A stretch of DNA of 45,900 bases from Pseudonocardiales bacterium (GCA_019244165.1 JAFATA010000027.1:1-45900), one strand, 5' to 3'; counted from the first letter of the stretch, positions 1-8,760 are shown. Program-made: numbers and translations. Notes: generated by a model from the sequence alone, not told the origin.

Positions 1-40
1 GCTCAAGTCGCATCGATACCCCTCCACAGGTTCGATGACC

Positions 41-77
41 AGCCCCGGCCGGTGCGTCACCACCGCCGGGGCTTTCT
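41..77 (+). terminator. Intrinsic-type terminator hairpin
   Basis: A 9-bp perfect inverted repeat (AGCCCCGGC at 41-49 with GCCGGGGCT at 65-73) encloses a loop that itself holds a 4-bp stem, and is followed by TTTCT. It probably ends a gene left of the window and insulates the GntR gene that follows. The T-run is short, as is common in high-GC actinomycetes. Confidence 0.6.
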
Positions 78-239
78 GCGTCTCACGCCAGCGTCGTCTC
101 TGACGTCGCTACAGCGTCTGTGGTCTAACAACACTGACACTAGCAGCACACCGATAACACCGCAACCCTGAGAGGAGGGCGTACTGTAGTTCGTGTACCG
201 CTCACACATCCACTGGCGCTCCAGGAGGGGGTGCACACC

Positions 240-986
240 ATGACCGAATCGATAGACCGGGGCGAGGCGCCCTACCGCCAGATCGCCCGCCACTACAGAG
301 AGCAAATTGAGCGTGGTGAGCTACAGCCTGGCCAACTCCTGCCGTCCGTTCGCGCGATGGCTGAGCGCTGGAAGGTCGCGCACACCACCGCTAACCGCGC
401 ACTCCGGGCGCTCCAAGCGGAGGGTCTTGTGCAGTCCTCAGGGTTGGGCACGGTGGTTGCCCCACGCACGCCGACCGCTGAGTCCCTCATAACCCACCTG
501 CGTGCAACCGGAGCGTTCTACCCACCCGGCTACCGAAGTGTGATCACTGACGCGCAGGTGCTCCCCGCAACCACCCACGTTGCTGACGCTCTTGGCGTGG
601 AGGTAGGCGACCAGATTATCGTCCGTAGCCGAATCGTGTACGATTCCGACGACGTGCCGATCGAATGCTCAACCAACTATGTTCGGGGCGAGTTCGCCGA
701 CATCGCGCCCGACCTCCTGGTGAGTGAGCCCATCACCAACGGCATGCTTGGCTACCTCGAAGCTCAGACTGGCCAACGGGCTACAGACGGCTGTGATCAA
801 TACGCTGCTTTCGCTGCCACCGAGGACCAAGCAACAGCTCTGCGCCTAGCTGTCGGGGCGCCCGTGCTCATCGAGAGGCACTGGTGGACCGCTGCGGACG
901 GCACAGTGCTGGATTACGCTGAAAGCGTCGAACCAGGAGAACGATGGCGAACACGGCGCTATAGCGTCAGCGACCCCACATCATGA
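240..986 (+). CDS. GntR family transcriptional regulator (HutC/UTRA type)
   Basis: DNA-binding repressor expected to respond to a small ligand. The N-terminal ~70 residues form a winged helix typical of GntR (APYRQIARHYREQIERGELQ, then LLPSVRAMAERW and TTANRALRALQAEGLV). The C-terminal ~160 residues look like a UTRA ligand-binding domain (DVPIECSTNYVRGEFADIAP; late LIERHWWTAADG). I chose ATG at 240 over the in-frame GTG at 231: the strong CCAGGAGGGG at 221-230 abuts the GTG but lies at good spacing from the ATG. Length (248 aa) is normal. A 28-aa ORF follows 4 nt after the stop. Regulators of this class are frequent in actinomycete integrative elements, which fits the attachment-site remnant downstream, but a chromosomal role is equally possible. 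The ligand is unknown. Confidence 0.88.
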   Translation: MTESIDRGEAPYRQIARHYREQIERGELQPGQLLPSVRAMAERWKVAHTTANRALRALQAEGLVQSSGLGTVVAPRTPTAESLITHLRATGAFYPPGYRSVITDAQVLPATTHVADALGVEVGDQIIVRSRIVYDSDDVPIECSTNYVRGEFADIAPDLLVSEPITNGMLGYLEAQTGQRATDGCDQYAAFAATEDQATALRLAVGAPVLIERHWWTAADGTVLDYAESVEPGERWRTRRYSVSDPTS

Positions 987-990
987 ACAC

Positions 991-1077
991 ATGACCTTCG
1001 GCCGAGCCATCACCGCTGCCGAGGACCCAGCTAAAGCCGCCGAGCTAATCGCAACTGAGGTCGCCCAAGCCATCTGA
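991..1077 (+). CDS. Small ORF after gntR (28 aa)
   Basis: A 28-codon ORF (MTFGRAITAAEDPAKAAELI...) starts at an ATG four bases after the GntR stop. It is Ala/Glu-rich and would form an amphipathic helix. There is no clear ribosome-binding site of its own, so it would depend on coupling to the regulator gene. I do not recognise it; it could be a real microprotein or chance. Confidence 0.3.
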   Translation: MTFGRAITAAEDPAKAAELIATEVAQAI

Positions 1078-1473
1078 CTACCGTTACCGCCATCCGCCTA
1101 CCTCGTACTGCCCCGTGCCGCTGATCGGGTGGACTGACACGGCGCGGTTCGCGGGCACTTGGCTGCTGTGCCGAATGGGTGCCTAAATGGGGCGTGCTCG
1201 GGGCGGTGTGAGTCAGCTTTTCGCGGCTCAGGATAGTGGAGTAGGTGATGACCGCGCCGCCCTTACAGGGCGCTGTGCTGCCGAATAGACGGACTGGACC
1301 CAATGCGCCGTTGAGGCGACGCGTAAAGTCAGCAGGACGAGCGGGAGTTACACTCGGTGTGACGCGACGTTGCACTCCTCCTCGGTGAGTCGCCGGGCAC
1401 TCTGGCTGTCCGGCGGCGCCGCGCCACAGCGGGATACTTTCCGATGTCCGCATCGATCCGTGCCCCTATCCGG

Positions 1474-1514
<41 letters not shown>

Positions 1515-1575
1515 ATCGGGCGATGATCAAGGTCTTGAGCTGCACTAAGCTGACCTGCGGGTACTCGGCGACAGG

Positions 1576-1609
1576 TGACGTGAGTGACCGCTGTTGACCG
1601 CTGGTGACC
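1576..1609. repeat. Helically phased TGAC(CG) repeats beside the tRNA fragment
   Basis: TGAC occurs at 1576, 1585, 1595 and 1605, spaced 9, 10 and 10 bp. The two central copies extend to TGACCGCTG (1585-1593 and 1595-1603). One-turn spacing next to a tRNA att remnant suggests arm-type binding sites for an integrase or excisionase. This is inference from position and spacing; no protein is known to bind here. Confidence 0.45.
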
Positions 1610-1690
1610 CTGGGAAGGGGCACGCGGGGGGCACGCGCGCACCGGGTATGGAGACCTTCGTCCTCGGCGGCGGGAGAGAGGGCGGAGGCA

Positions 1691-1704
1691 CCTGCGATTA
1701 ACAG
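1691..1704. other. 14-bp match to the tRNA-Asn anticodon arm (candidate att core)
   Basis: CCTGCGATTAACAG here is identical to 11645-11658 inside the tRNA-Asn, centred on its anticodon loop. The integrase gene adjoins that tRNA, so this could be the other crossover site of the same element (about 9.95 kb apart). Against this, the T-arm sequence expected to the left of a simple attachment site is not present, so the left end would have to be rearranged. Confidence 0.35.
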
Positions 1705-2194
1705 ATACGGGCGGATCCCTGAGCGGATCGCGCAACGTGGGCATGCGGCGTTCGCCGGGTGGTGTCCGAGGGAAGCACGGTGCTGCTCGTTGCGGTCACA
1801 ACTGTGGTCAGATGGGCCGCCGACTGGCTGGCCGGGAGGTCCTTTCGCCTGACTGGCGTTCAGGTTGCTGGGGCAGTGCAAGCAGGCTCGTCAGCTCGTA
1901 TCTAGTGCTGCTCGGTGGGTGCATCTGCCGGCGCCCCGTGATCGTGCTGTCTGCATGCACCCGTGACTGACGGCGGTTCTGTGGTTTCCGTTTGGGTGAG
2001 CCGACCGACGTCGCGATCTGTCACAGGCGGTTACCAGCAGCAATTACTGCGCTAAAAGGGAAAAATGACAAGGTGATGTATCTGGCGAGAAATGCTGCCG
2101 CTCTTTATCTGGTGACAACGCGGGGTGCCAAGCAGTGGCCCAGAGGACTGGTGCAGGACATCCGTGGCGACCCGGTGGATGGAGGAACAGCGAG

Positions 2195-3433
2195 ATGAGC
2201 AGGTCAGCTGATGTGGTGGTGGTGGGTGGGGGAATCGCCGGGTCGTCGTTGGCCACCGTGCTGGCCCGGGATGGTTATCAGGTTGTCGTGCTCGAACGAC
2301 AGACCGTCTACCGGGACAAGGTGCGCGGCGAGGCGCTGGCCTGCTGGGGCGTGGCCGAGCTGCTCGGGCTTGATCTGGAGAAGCCATTACTGGATGCGGG
2401 TGGCTGCTATGCGACGCGCATGGTGCCCTATGACGAGGTGACCGACCCAGCGCAGGCTGAAGCAGTCGCTGCGCCGCTGGACCAGGTGCTGTCCGGTGTG
2501 CCGGGCATGCTGGACGTCGGGCACCCGGAGGCCTGCGAGGCGCTGGTCCAGGCCGCCGCAACGGCTGGGGCCACCGTGGTCCGCGGCGTCGGTGACGTTG
2601 ACGTACAGCCGGGCGGCGCCCCGGGGGTGCGCTACGAGCACGACGATGTCCTCCACGAGCTGCGCTGCCGCCTGGTGGTCGCCGCCGACGGACGGATGTC
2701 CACCGTCCGCCGCCAGCTTGGTATCAAACTGCACCAGACCACACCGCGCACGATGGGCGGGGGGATGCTGGTCGATGATCTGCGCTCCTGGCCAGCCGGT
2801 CAGATATCGATCGGCACCGAGGATGACCTGCTCTACCTTATTTTCCCGCGGGAGAACGGGCGGACGCGGCTGTACCTGTTACACGATATCGCGCAGAAGG
2901 GCCGTTTCACCGGCCCGGACCGGCAGTCGAAATTTCTGACCGCCTTCGGGTTCCGGTGCATTCCTGGCAGCGAGATGTTCGGTGCCGCCCGCCCGGCTGG
3001 GCCGTGCGCGTTCTACCCGATGAACGACAGCTGGACCGATCAGCCCTCCGCGCCCGGAGTCGTGCTGATCGGCGACGCTGCCGGGTGGAACGACCCGATC
3101 ATCGGTCAGGGCCTAGCCATCGCCCTGCGCGACGTGCGGATCGTCACCGACGTCCTGCGCAGCGGGTCGGATTGGTCCGCGGCGGCCTTCGTCAGCTACG
3201 GCAAGGAGCGCCGAGAGCGGATGCGCCGGCTACGATTGGCCGCTCAGGTGACCACCGACATCCTGGCCACATTCACCCCGGCCGGTGCGGCCCGCCGTCT
3301 GGCCTACAACGCCGTCTGGCAAACCGATTTGGTGCTCGGCGGTACCCGGCTCGCTACGCTGGGGGGCCCGGACAACGTGCCTGCGGACTCCTTCACCCAG
3401 TCCACCATCGACCGGATCCTCGCGCTCACGTAA
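2195..3433 (+). CDS. FAD-dependent oxidoreductase / monooxygenase
   Basis: A 412-aa class A flavoprotein (PHBH-like fold, in the family that includes geranylgeranyl reductases). The dinucleotide motif VVVGGGIAGSSLATVLARDG lies at residues ~7-26, the DG motif VVAADGRMSTVRR is near residue 165, and the second FAD motif GVVLIGDAAGWNDPIIGQGL is at ~290. ATG 2195 is preceded by GGAGG at 2181-2185 with good spacing; upstream in-frame codons to 2135 are unlikely to be coding. Enzymes of this class hydroxylate, epoxidise or reduce small molecules using FAD and NAD(P)H; the substrate cannot be read from sequence. It stands alone, with no biosynthetic partner within 2 kb, inside the accessory region left of the tRNA-Asn integrase. 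Confidence 0.85.
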   Translation: MSRSADVVVVGGGIAGSSLATVLARDGYQVVVLERQTVYRDKVRGEALACWGVAELLGLDLEKPLLDAGGCYATRMVPYDEVTDPAQAEAVAAPLDQVLSGVPGMLDVGHPEACEALVQAAATAGATVVRGVGDVDVQPGGAPGVRYEHDDVLHELRCRLVVAADGRMSTVRRQLGIKLHQTTPRTMGGGMLVDDLRSWPAGQISIGTEDDLLYLIFPRENGRTRLYLLHDIAQKGRFTGPDRQSKFLTAFGFRCIPGSEMFGAARPAGPCAFYPMNDSWTDQPSAPGVVLIGDAAGWNDPIIGQGLAIALRDVRIVTDVLRSGSDWSAAAFVSYGKERRERMRRLRLAAQVTTDILATFTPAGAARRLAYNAVWQTDLVLGGTRLATLGGPDNVPADSFTQSTIDRILALT

Positions 3434-3480
3434 CCAAGCGGTAACGGCCACATTCACCAGGTAGCCGATGAGGATGTTTG

Positions 3481-3809
3481 TCCGCGCGCGATCATCCGTT
3501 TTGGTGTGATTTTCAGCTCACCGACGATGAAGCGGAGCAGGTTCACGGGCTCTCGGGGATCTGCCGCTGGCGCTGGCTCAGGCCGGGGCGTACTTGGCCG
3601 ATACCAGCATCGGAGTAGGAGACTACCTGACTCTGTTGGCCAAGCGGACCAGGGAGTTGCTGGCGCAGGATGCCCCTGCCACGTCCCCGGTGTCGCTGGC
3701 CGCCAGCGTTCGGATCGCCCTCGAACGCAGTTCAGGACACTTTTTTCATACTGAACGCACCCTTCAGGCCGCCGAGCGTCACCGGCCTCGGGTGAACCGG
3801 TCACACTAG
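3481..3809 (+). pseudogene. NB-ARC/TPR protein remnant
   Basis: The frame ending at the TAG 3807-3809 reads GDLPLALAQAGAYLADTSIG and continues DYLTLLAKRTRELLAQ, the GLPLAL-type motif and following helices of STAND/NB-ARC ATPases. Just upstream, in another frame (3478-3554), the text SARDHPFWCDFQLTDDEAEQV resembles the preceding part of the same family, so at least one frameshift separates the two. The P-loop, the N-terminal effector and the TPR region are missing. It is a decayed relative of the kind of protein intact at 4668-8051 and suggests turnover of immune-type genes here. Confidence 0.65.
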
Positions 3810-4667
3810 CGGTGACCTGCGCGGACAGTGCTCAATAGTTGTCAGCGATCGTCACGCCTTGCTGACGTTTCACGGCGTGGAGACGGCATGATCTTGGAGC
3901 GGGAGTGAGTGCGCGCCTCAGCTTGGAGGGTTGCGCCCGCTGCGCCGTCAGGGGCCTCGGTCGGTGGCCGGGCCGGGTCACAGGGCTTCGCTGGTGGCCG
4001 TGGTTGGCCGGTGGTCATGGCACGTTCATGGCACACGCGGGGTGTTGGTTTGCCACAGGACAGGCGGGGTGGGGAGTGGGTATCCCGTCGCGTCGGCGAG
4101 CTTGTCTCGGAGTGGGTCGGGGGGTGGGGGTCCAGATGGAGCACCGCATGCGCTGAACGATCTGGACCCCCACCCCCCGACCCACTACGCCTCCGGCGCC
4201 GGCGTGAGGGGATACCCACTCCCCTGGTGCCCCACCACGATCTGGGCCTGGTCCTGGGGGCTATCCCGGAGCGAGGTCCGCCGGAGGCGCTGGGGGTTTG
4301 GTTGAGAGTTCTGAGGGTGTTGGCCTGTCCCGGGAGGGGAGGAGAGGGATGTTCGCGTTCCGCTGAGTTGCCTCTGTGTGCGCTCAGTGTCGTGATCGTC
4401 GCGGGGTGAGGTGTGCTGGGGGTAGGGATTGTTCTGGCTTGAGATCGTTTACTTGGTGTGGGGCGGATCAGTCGTCGTTGGTGGGTGGGGTTGGTCTGGC
4501 GTGGCGTGAGATGGCGTCCTCCGTGGGTGCAGGGCTATACACTCGATCGTGGTATTCACGGAGAAGGTGGTGACGGCTTGGAACATCCGCGAGGCGTCAC
4601 GCGGCCCGGGAGTGGGCAATCGGGCAGCGCGGGTGCCCCTGGTGGGGTGGTGCGTGCTGGTGCGGTT
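3810..4667. other. Non-coding region with a large inverted repeat
   Basis: No gene is supported in these 860 bases; the open frames are Trp/Arg/Gly-rich shadows. The notable content is the nested inverted repeat at 4071-4224. A TATACA/TACACT box near 4534-4541 could be the -10 region for the gene starting at 4668, giving a leader of about 120 nt, but no matching -35 is clear. Confidence 0.5.
4071..4224. repeat. Nested long inverted repeat (27-bp perfect inner stem)
   Basis: The inner arms 4111-4137 and 4160-4186 are perfect reverse complements over 27 bp with a 22-nt loop. The outer arms 4071-4086 and 4209-4224 match perfectly over 16 bp (GGGGAGTGGGTATCCC with GGGATACCCACTCCCC). The interval 4087-4098 pairs with 4197-4208 at 9 of 12 positions. 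The left inner arm is G-tract rich (GGG, GGGGGG, GGGGG). It could be a strong bidirectional terminator, a cruciform protein-binding site or a small mobile palindromic element; there is no U-tract to favour the first. Confidence 0.85.
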
Positions 4668-7600
4668 GTGTCGGAGGAGGGGTCGTGTGGGGGGCGGCCG
4701 GTGCGGGTGTTTATTTCGTATGCGCATGAGTCGGCGGCGCATACCGAGGCGGTGCGTGAGCTGTGGGTGTTGCTGCGGGCTAACGGTGTGGACGCGCGGT
4801 TAGATCGGGTCGCGGCGCAGCGGCGGCAGGACTGGTCGTTGTGGATGATGGAGCAGGTTCGCGAGGCGGATTGTGTGCTGGTCGTGGCCTCGCAGGCGTA
4901 TAAGCGGCGTGCTGAGGGGCGTGCAGCGGCTGAGGAGGGTCGGGGGGTGCAGTTTGAGGCGTCGTTGATCCGCAATGCCTTCTATAGGGATCAGCGGGCG
5001 CTGGAGCGGTTTGTGCCGGTGGTGCTGCCCGGGCAGTCGGTGGACGATGTTCCTGATTTCCTCACCCCAGCGACAACCACGGTGTACCACGTCGTGGAGT
5101 TCACCCTGGCCGGTGCCGAAGCGTTGCTGCGGTTGTTGACGGCTCAGCCGGCTGAGGTGGAGCCCGTGTTAGGGCCGGTGCCAGTACTCGGCCAGCGTGA
5201 CCACTCCCCGGGTAAGGGATCAGTGTTGCGCCACGATGTGGTGCTCGATGTGGGGCTTAGTGGGGGGTTGCTGCGGACTCAGACGATGTTGGCGGGCACC
5301 GTGTTGGGGGAGTGGAGTGCGGCGCTGCCACGTGAGGTCCCCTCCTGCTGGGATGGTCTGGCGGGCTCGGCGGTGGCGGCTGAGGGTCGGTTGGCCGCGG
5401 TCGGGCACGCGCTTCGTCGGGCGCTGTGGAGCGAGGTGACCACCCGGCATCTGGTGGAGTTGTGTGATCATTCGCCGCTGGGAACGGTGATCGACATTGT
5501 GGTGCGTCTGGAGGACGAGATCGCGGGGTTGCCGGTGGAGTTGCTGCGCTGGCCTGATGGTCGGGTAGCGGCAACCACGCCGGGGGTGCGGTTCACCCGC
5601 CGGTTGGCTGGAGTGAGCGAGCGGGCGGCGACACCACCGTCGGCGGGCCCGTTAAAGATCCTCGCCGCGGTCGCTGCCCCTGAGGAGACCGCGACAGAGA
5701 ATGCTCCGCTGGATGTTGAGGCGGAGATGCAGGCGATCCTGGATGCCATCACCGAGCTGGACACCGAGGGTCAGGCACAGGTGCGGATCCTAGAAGTCGC
5801 CTCGCTGGATCAGATCAGCGCCGCGCTCACCCGGGATCAGTACCACGTGTTGCACCTGTCCGCGCACGGCAGCCCTACCAGTGTGGAGCTGGAAAACGAA
5901 GACGGCCAGCCCGTGGTGGTGGGGGCTGCGGAGCTGGTGGGGGCGCTGCGAGCGGGCAAGCACCCGTTACCGGTCGTGGTGTTGTCCAGCTGCGCGGGTG
6001 GCGCGGGTGGCGTGGAGGGTCTGGCCGCCACGCTGGTCCGCTGCGGTGCTGACCGGGTGGTGGCGATGCACACCTCGGTCACCGACGACTACGCCACCGC
6101 CCTGGCCCGCGGGTTCTACCAGGCGCTGAGCCGGGAGGTGAGCTGCTCGGTCGCCGAAGCGTTAGCCGATGCCCGCCAGCGTGTTGAGCAGCAGCAGCGC
6201 ACTGCTGCTTGCGCCAGTGGGATCATCCCGCGGCCGGAGTATGGGGTGCCCACCCTGCTCGCCGCCGGCGCTGACCCACCGCTGCGTGAGGTGGGGGAAC
6301 CGGTCCCGTTGCACCGGCCGACGCAACCACCCCGCGGGGTGGGGGTGCGGGAGCTTCCGATCGGGGATCTGATCGGGCGGCGGGCGCAGCTGCGGGTCAC
6401 GATGGCGGCGCTGCGGGGTAGCCGGGCGGACCGGGAGAAGGTCGGGGCCTGGTCGGGGGTGGTGCTGACCGGGGTCGGGGGCATCGGGAAGACGGCCGTG
6501 GCGGGTCGGGCGCTGTCCAGACTCCGCGCCGAGGGGTGGCTGACCGCCGAGCATATCGGTGTGTGGAGCCCGTTGACCCTGATCGACGCGGTCGCCAACG
6601 CGCTGGAGGGCACCGAGTACACCCCCGCACAGCAGCTCCTGGGGCGAGATGATGTCGAGGACACCCACAAGCTCAGCATGATTATGCGGTTGTTACACCA
6701 GCAACGGCTGCTGGTGTTGTTCGATGATTTCGAACAGAACCTCTCGGTGGGCTCCCAGTTCCTCGACCCGGGCTTTGCGGAGATATTCCAGGCGTTGCTG
6801 GCCGCCGCGCAGACCGGGCGGGTGCTGGTGACCTGCCGCTATCCCCTCCCGGAGGCAGACTGCCTGTTGCGGGTGGAGATGCCCGCGCTGTCCCCCAGCG
6901 AGCTACGCCGACTGTTTTTGCGGTTGCCCGCGCTGCGTGAGCTGGAGACCCAGGATCGGCGGCTGATCACTCGGACGATCGGTGGGCACCCCCGGCTGAT
7001 CGAGTTCGTGGATGTGCTGCTGCGCCAGGGTGGCGCGAACTTCGTGCACATCACCCAGAAACTACGCAGGCTGGCCCGCGCAGAAAACCTCGATATCACC
7101 TCGCCCCGCACCGTGGAACAGGGGGTGGCCCAGGCGGTGCTGTTGGGTAGTCGGGACATCGTGCTGGAGGAGCTGGTGGCCGGGCTGAGCCCAACAGGGC
7201 GGGAGTTGCTGTTGCAAGCCGCCATATCGAGCGCACCGTTCACCCGAGACGATCTCACGGTCGCCCGCTACGGCCCCGACCCCAGCACCGAGCAGCGGCA
7301 GCTGGTCGCCGCCGACGCTGAGCGGCTTCGTGATCTCACGCTGCTCTCCTCAACTCACGAGAGGCAGTTGCTGGTGCACCCGTGGGTCGCGGACGCTCTC
7401 CGGAGACACCAGGGTGGTGAGGAGGAGCGTGCGCGGCGGCATCGGCAGGCCGTGGTGATGCGGGTGCAGCGCGTGACCGAGGGTCGAGGCGGGTTCGATG
7501 ACCTTGTTGAAATCATCCGCCACTATGCCGGCTGCCGTGACTACGACCATGCGGTCGCTGCCGCGTTCCAAGCATGTGACCTTGTGGGGGGAACGGTGGC

Positions 7601-8051
7601 GGTCGCTGCTCTGCTCGCCGAGGCGGTCCCTCTGATTCCCCCCGAACACCCGCAATTCCTGGCTTTGGCGGACCGGGAATGCGAGATGCTCCTGCAAATG
7701 GGAATCGTCGGTGCGACCATCGAGCGCCGACATGCCATGCACAATGTCGCGGCCAACCGCGCGGCGGCCGATCCGGGCAACGCCCAAGCCCAACGCGACC
7801 TGAGCGTCAGCCACAACAACCTGGGTGATCTCGCGATGGCGGTCGGGGATAGTGCCGGTGCCCAGGAGCACTACCAGGCCGGTCTGGAGATCGATCAGCG
7901 GTTGGCGGCGGCCGATCCGGGCAACGCCCAAGCCCAACGCGACCTGAGCGTCAGCCACAACAACCTGGGTGATCTCGCGATGAGAGCCGGGGACAGCGCC
8001 GATACAGGGACCAAGCTTCCCGCCTCGGCAGACCCAACCCTCGCATTATGA
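4668..8051 (+). CDS. SEFIR-CHAT-NB-ARC-TPR protein, C-terminally truncated
   Basis: Large STAND-type protein (about 1,127 aa from GTG 4668, which gives MSEEGSCGG before the first domain; start uncertain, no clear RBS). SEFIR/TIR-like domain at ~12-150 (RPVRVFISYAHES, then DWSLWMMEQVREADCVLVVA). CHAT-type caspase-like domain at ~275-530 with catalytic His in YHVLHLSAHG (~400) and Cys in VVLSSCAGG (~442). NB-ARC ATPase with Walker A GVGGIGKTA (~602) and Walker B LLVLFDDFE (~681). Two 48-residue TPR units end the protein. Proteins of this build act as signal-responsive NTPases coupled to protease or nucleotide-signal effectors, and several STAND families defend against phage; that role here is inference. 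The second TPR breaks off after DLAMRAGDSA into unrelated residues, so the sensor array was probably shortened by recombination. Confidence 0.88.
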   Translation: MSEEGSCGGRPVRVFISYAHESAAHTEAVRELWVLLRANGVDARLDRVAAQRRQDWSLWMMEQVREADCVLVVASQAYKRRAEGRAAAEEGRGVQFEASLIRNAFYRDQRALERFVPVVLPGQSVDDVPDFLTPATTTVYHVVEFTLAGAEALLRLLTAQPAEVEPVLGPVPVLGQRDHSPGKGSVLRHDVVLDVGLSGGLLRTQTMLAGTVLGEWSAALPREVPSCWDGLAGSAVAAEGRLAAVGHALRRALWSEVTTRHLVELCDHSPLGTVIDIVVRLEDEIAGLPVELLRWPDGRVAATTPGVRFTRRLAGVSERAATPPSAGPLKILAAVAAPEETATENAPLDVEAEMQAILDAITELDTEGQAQVRILEVASLDQISAALTRDQYHVLHLSAHGSPTSVELENEDGQPVVVGAAELVGALRAGKHPLPVVVLSSCAGGAGGVEGLAATLVRCGADRVVAMHTSVTDDYATALARGFYQALSREVSCSVAEALADARQRVEQQQRTAACASGIIPRPEYGVPTLLAAGADPPLREVGEPVPLHRPTQPPRGVGVRELPIGDLIGRRAQLRVTMAALRGSRADREKVGAWSGVVLTGVGGIGKTAVAGRALSRLRAEGWLTAEHIGVWSPLTLIDAVANALEGTEYTPAQQLLGRDDVEDTHKLSMIMRLLHQQRLLVLFDDFEQNLSVGSQFLDPGFAEIFQALLAAAQTGRVLVTCRYPLPEADCLLRVEMPALSPSELRRLFLRLPALRELETQDRRLITRTIGGHPRLIEFVDVLLRQGGANFVHITQKLRRLARAENLDITSPRTVEQGVAQAVLLGSRDIVLEELVAGLSPTGRELLLQAAISSAPFTRDDLTVARYGPDPSTEQRQLVAADAERLRDLTLLSSTHERQLLVHPWVADALRRHQGGEEERARRHRQAVVMRVQRVTEGRGGFDDLVEIIRHYAGCRDYDHAVAAAFQACDLVGGTVAVAALLAEAVPLIPPEHPQFLALADRECEMLLQMGIVGATIERRHAMHNVAANRAAADPGNAQAQRDLSVSHNNLGDLAMAVGDSAGAQEHYQAGLEIDQRLAAADPGNAQAQRDLSVSHNNLGDLAMRAGDSADTGTKLPASADPTLAL
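7761..7982 (+). repeat. 78-bp perfect in-frame direct repeat encoding TPR units
   Basis: 7761-7838 and 7905-7982 are identical over 78 bp with a 144-bp (48-codon) period. They encode the TPR segment ADPGNAQAQRDLSVSHNN plus LGDLAM. Nucleotide identity, not just protein similarity, shows recent duplication or homogenisation, and such arrays expand and contract easily; the gene ends 69 nt after the second copy. Confidence 0.95.
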
Positions 8052-8103
8052 GGACATTGGCGAAGTCGATGGAAGCCATAAAACGGGACAGGACGCGTCC
8101 GCA

Positions 8104-8173
8104 GCCCGCCGGGCCGGCCCGCGCGAGCACGGCCGCCAGGCCGCGCGCAGCACGCGGGACCGGCCCGGCGGGC
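8104..8173. repeat. Strong GC hairpin after the SEFIR-CHAT gene
   Basis: GCCCGCCGGGCCGG (8104-8117) is the perfect reverse complement of CCGGCCCGGCGGGC (8160-8173), and pairing continues inward with one bulge. It lies 50 nt after the stop at 8051. It may end transcription without a U-tract, or mark the recombination junction that truncated the gene. Confidence 0.7.
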
Positions 8174-8279
8174 ACGCGAGACGGACGACGAACTCAGCCA
8201 CGTCCGCGCCGCCGGAGGCGGCGTGCTTGATCCCATAGAGGGGTATTCGGCAGCACACAAAGTAACAGCTGTGTGACAG

Positions 8280-8629
8280 GAGCAGTCCCTCGTCGTGCTC
8301 GCTGCACCGGCTGTGGGGCGACGCATGTGTTGTTGCCGGTGTTGGTGCTGGCCCGTCGTGCGGACGTGGCGTCGGTGATCGGCACGGCTTTGGTGGCCAA
8401 AGCGAGGGGTTGGGGGCATCGGCGGATCGCGGTGGAGCTGGGGCGCTCGGCGGAGACGGTGCGCGGCTGGTTGCGTCGGTTCGCGGGGCGCATCGAGGCG
8501 GTGCGGGTGGTGTTCACCGGCTGGTGCCGGGCGCTGGCGGCGGATCCGCCGAGCAAACCCTGGCCAAGGTCGCCCGCGGACGCGTCGCACTCCAGAAAGT
8601 GTAAAATCGATTGCGAGACACTACACTAG
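8280..8629 (+). pseudogene. Fragment of a DUF6431-like (transposon-associated) HTH protein
   Basis: The reading frame gives RARCTGCGATHVLLPVLVLA and a helix-turn-helix segment RRIAVELGRSAETVRGWLRR. These match my memory of actinobacterial insertion-sequence-associated proteins with a Zn-knuckle followed by an HTH. The N-terminal zinc-ribbon half is missing, since homology begins abruptly near 8280. The C-terminal part diverges after WCRALAADP, where a different frame reads EQTLAKVARGRVALQKV. It is a doubly truncated leftover of a mobile element and fits the recombination scar at the end of the neighbouring TPR gene. Confidence 0.55.
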
Positions 8630-8760
8630 GTGCTGGTCATCCCATCAGTGACGGTGCTCCTCGGTTGATTGGGTGGGGCGACTCCGCCGCACCGGAGGTG
8701 TCCGTGCTACGGGAAACCTCAAGGCGGTACCAGGTCAGCGGCCAAGCCGATAGCCTCAGT

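Noticed and set aside
1990..2194. Riboswitch-like leader before the FAD oxidoreductase
   Set aside because: The region is AT-richer and could fold, but I could not match it to a known riboswitch consensus.
4458..4667. N-terminal extension of the SEFIR-CHAT protein from 4458
   Set aside because: It is Trp/Arg/Gly-rich, with no ribosome-binding site, and the family normally begins a few residues before the SEFIR strand; GTG 4668 fits.
7741..7990. CRISPR-like repeat pair
   Set aside because: The repeats are long, in frame and encode TPR helices; only two copies exist and no spacers or cas genes are present.
8048..8230. 60-aa Arg/Pro-rich ORF overlapping the SEFIR-CHAT stop by ATGA
   Set aside because: The composition follows the local GC hairpin, the frame has no recognisable pattern, and it spans the inverted repeat 8104-8173.
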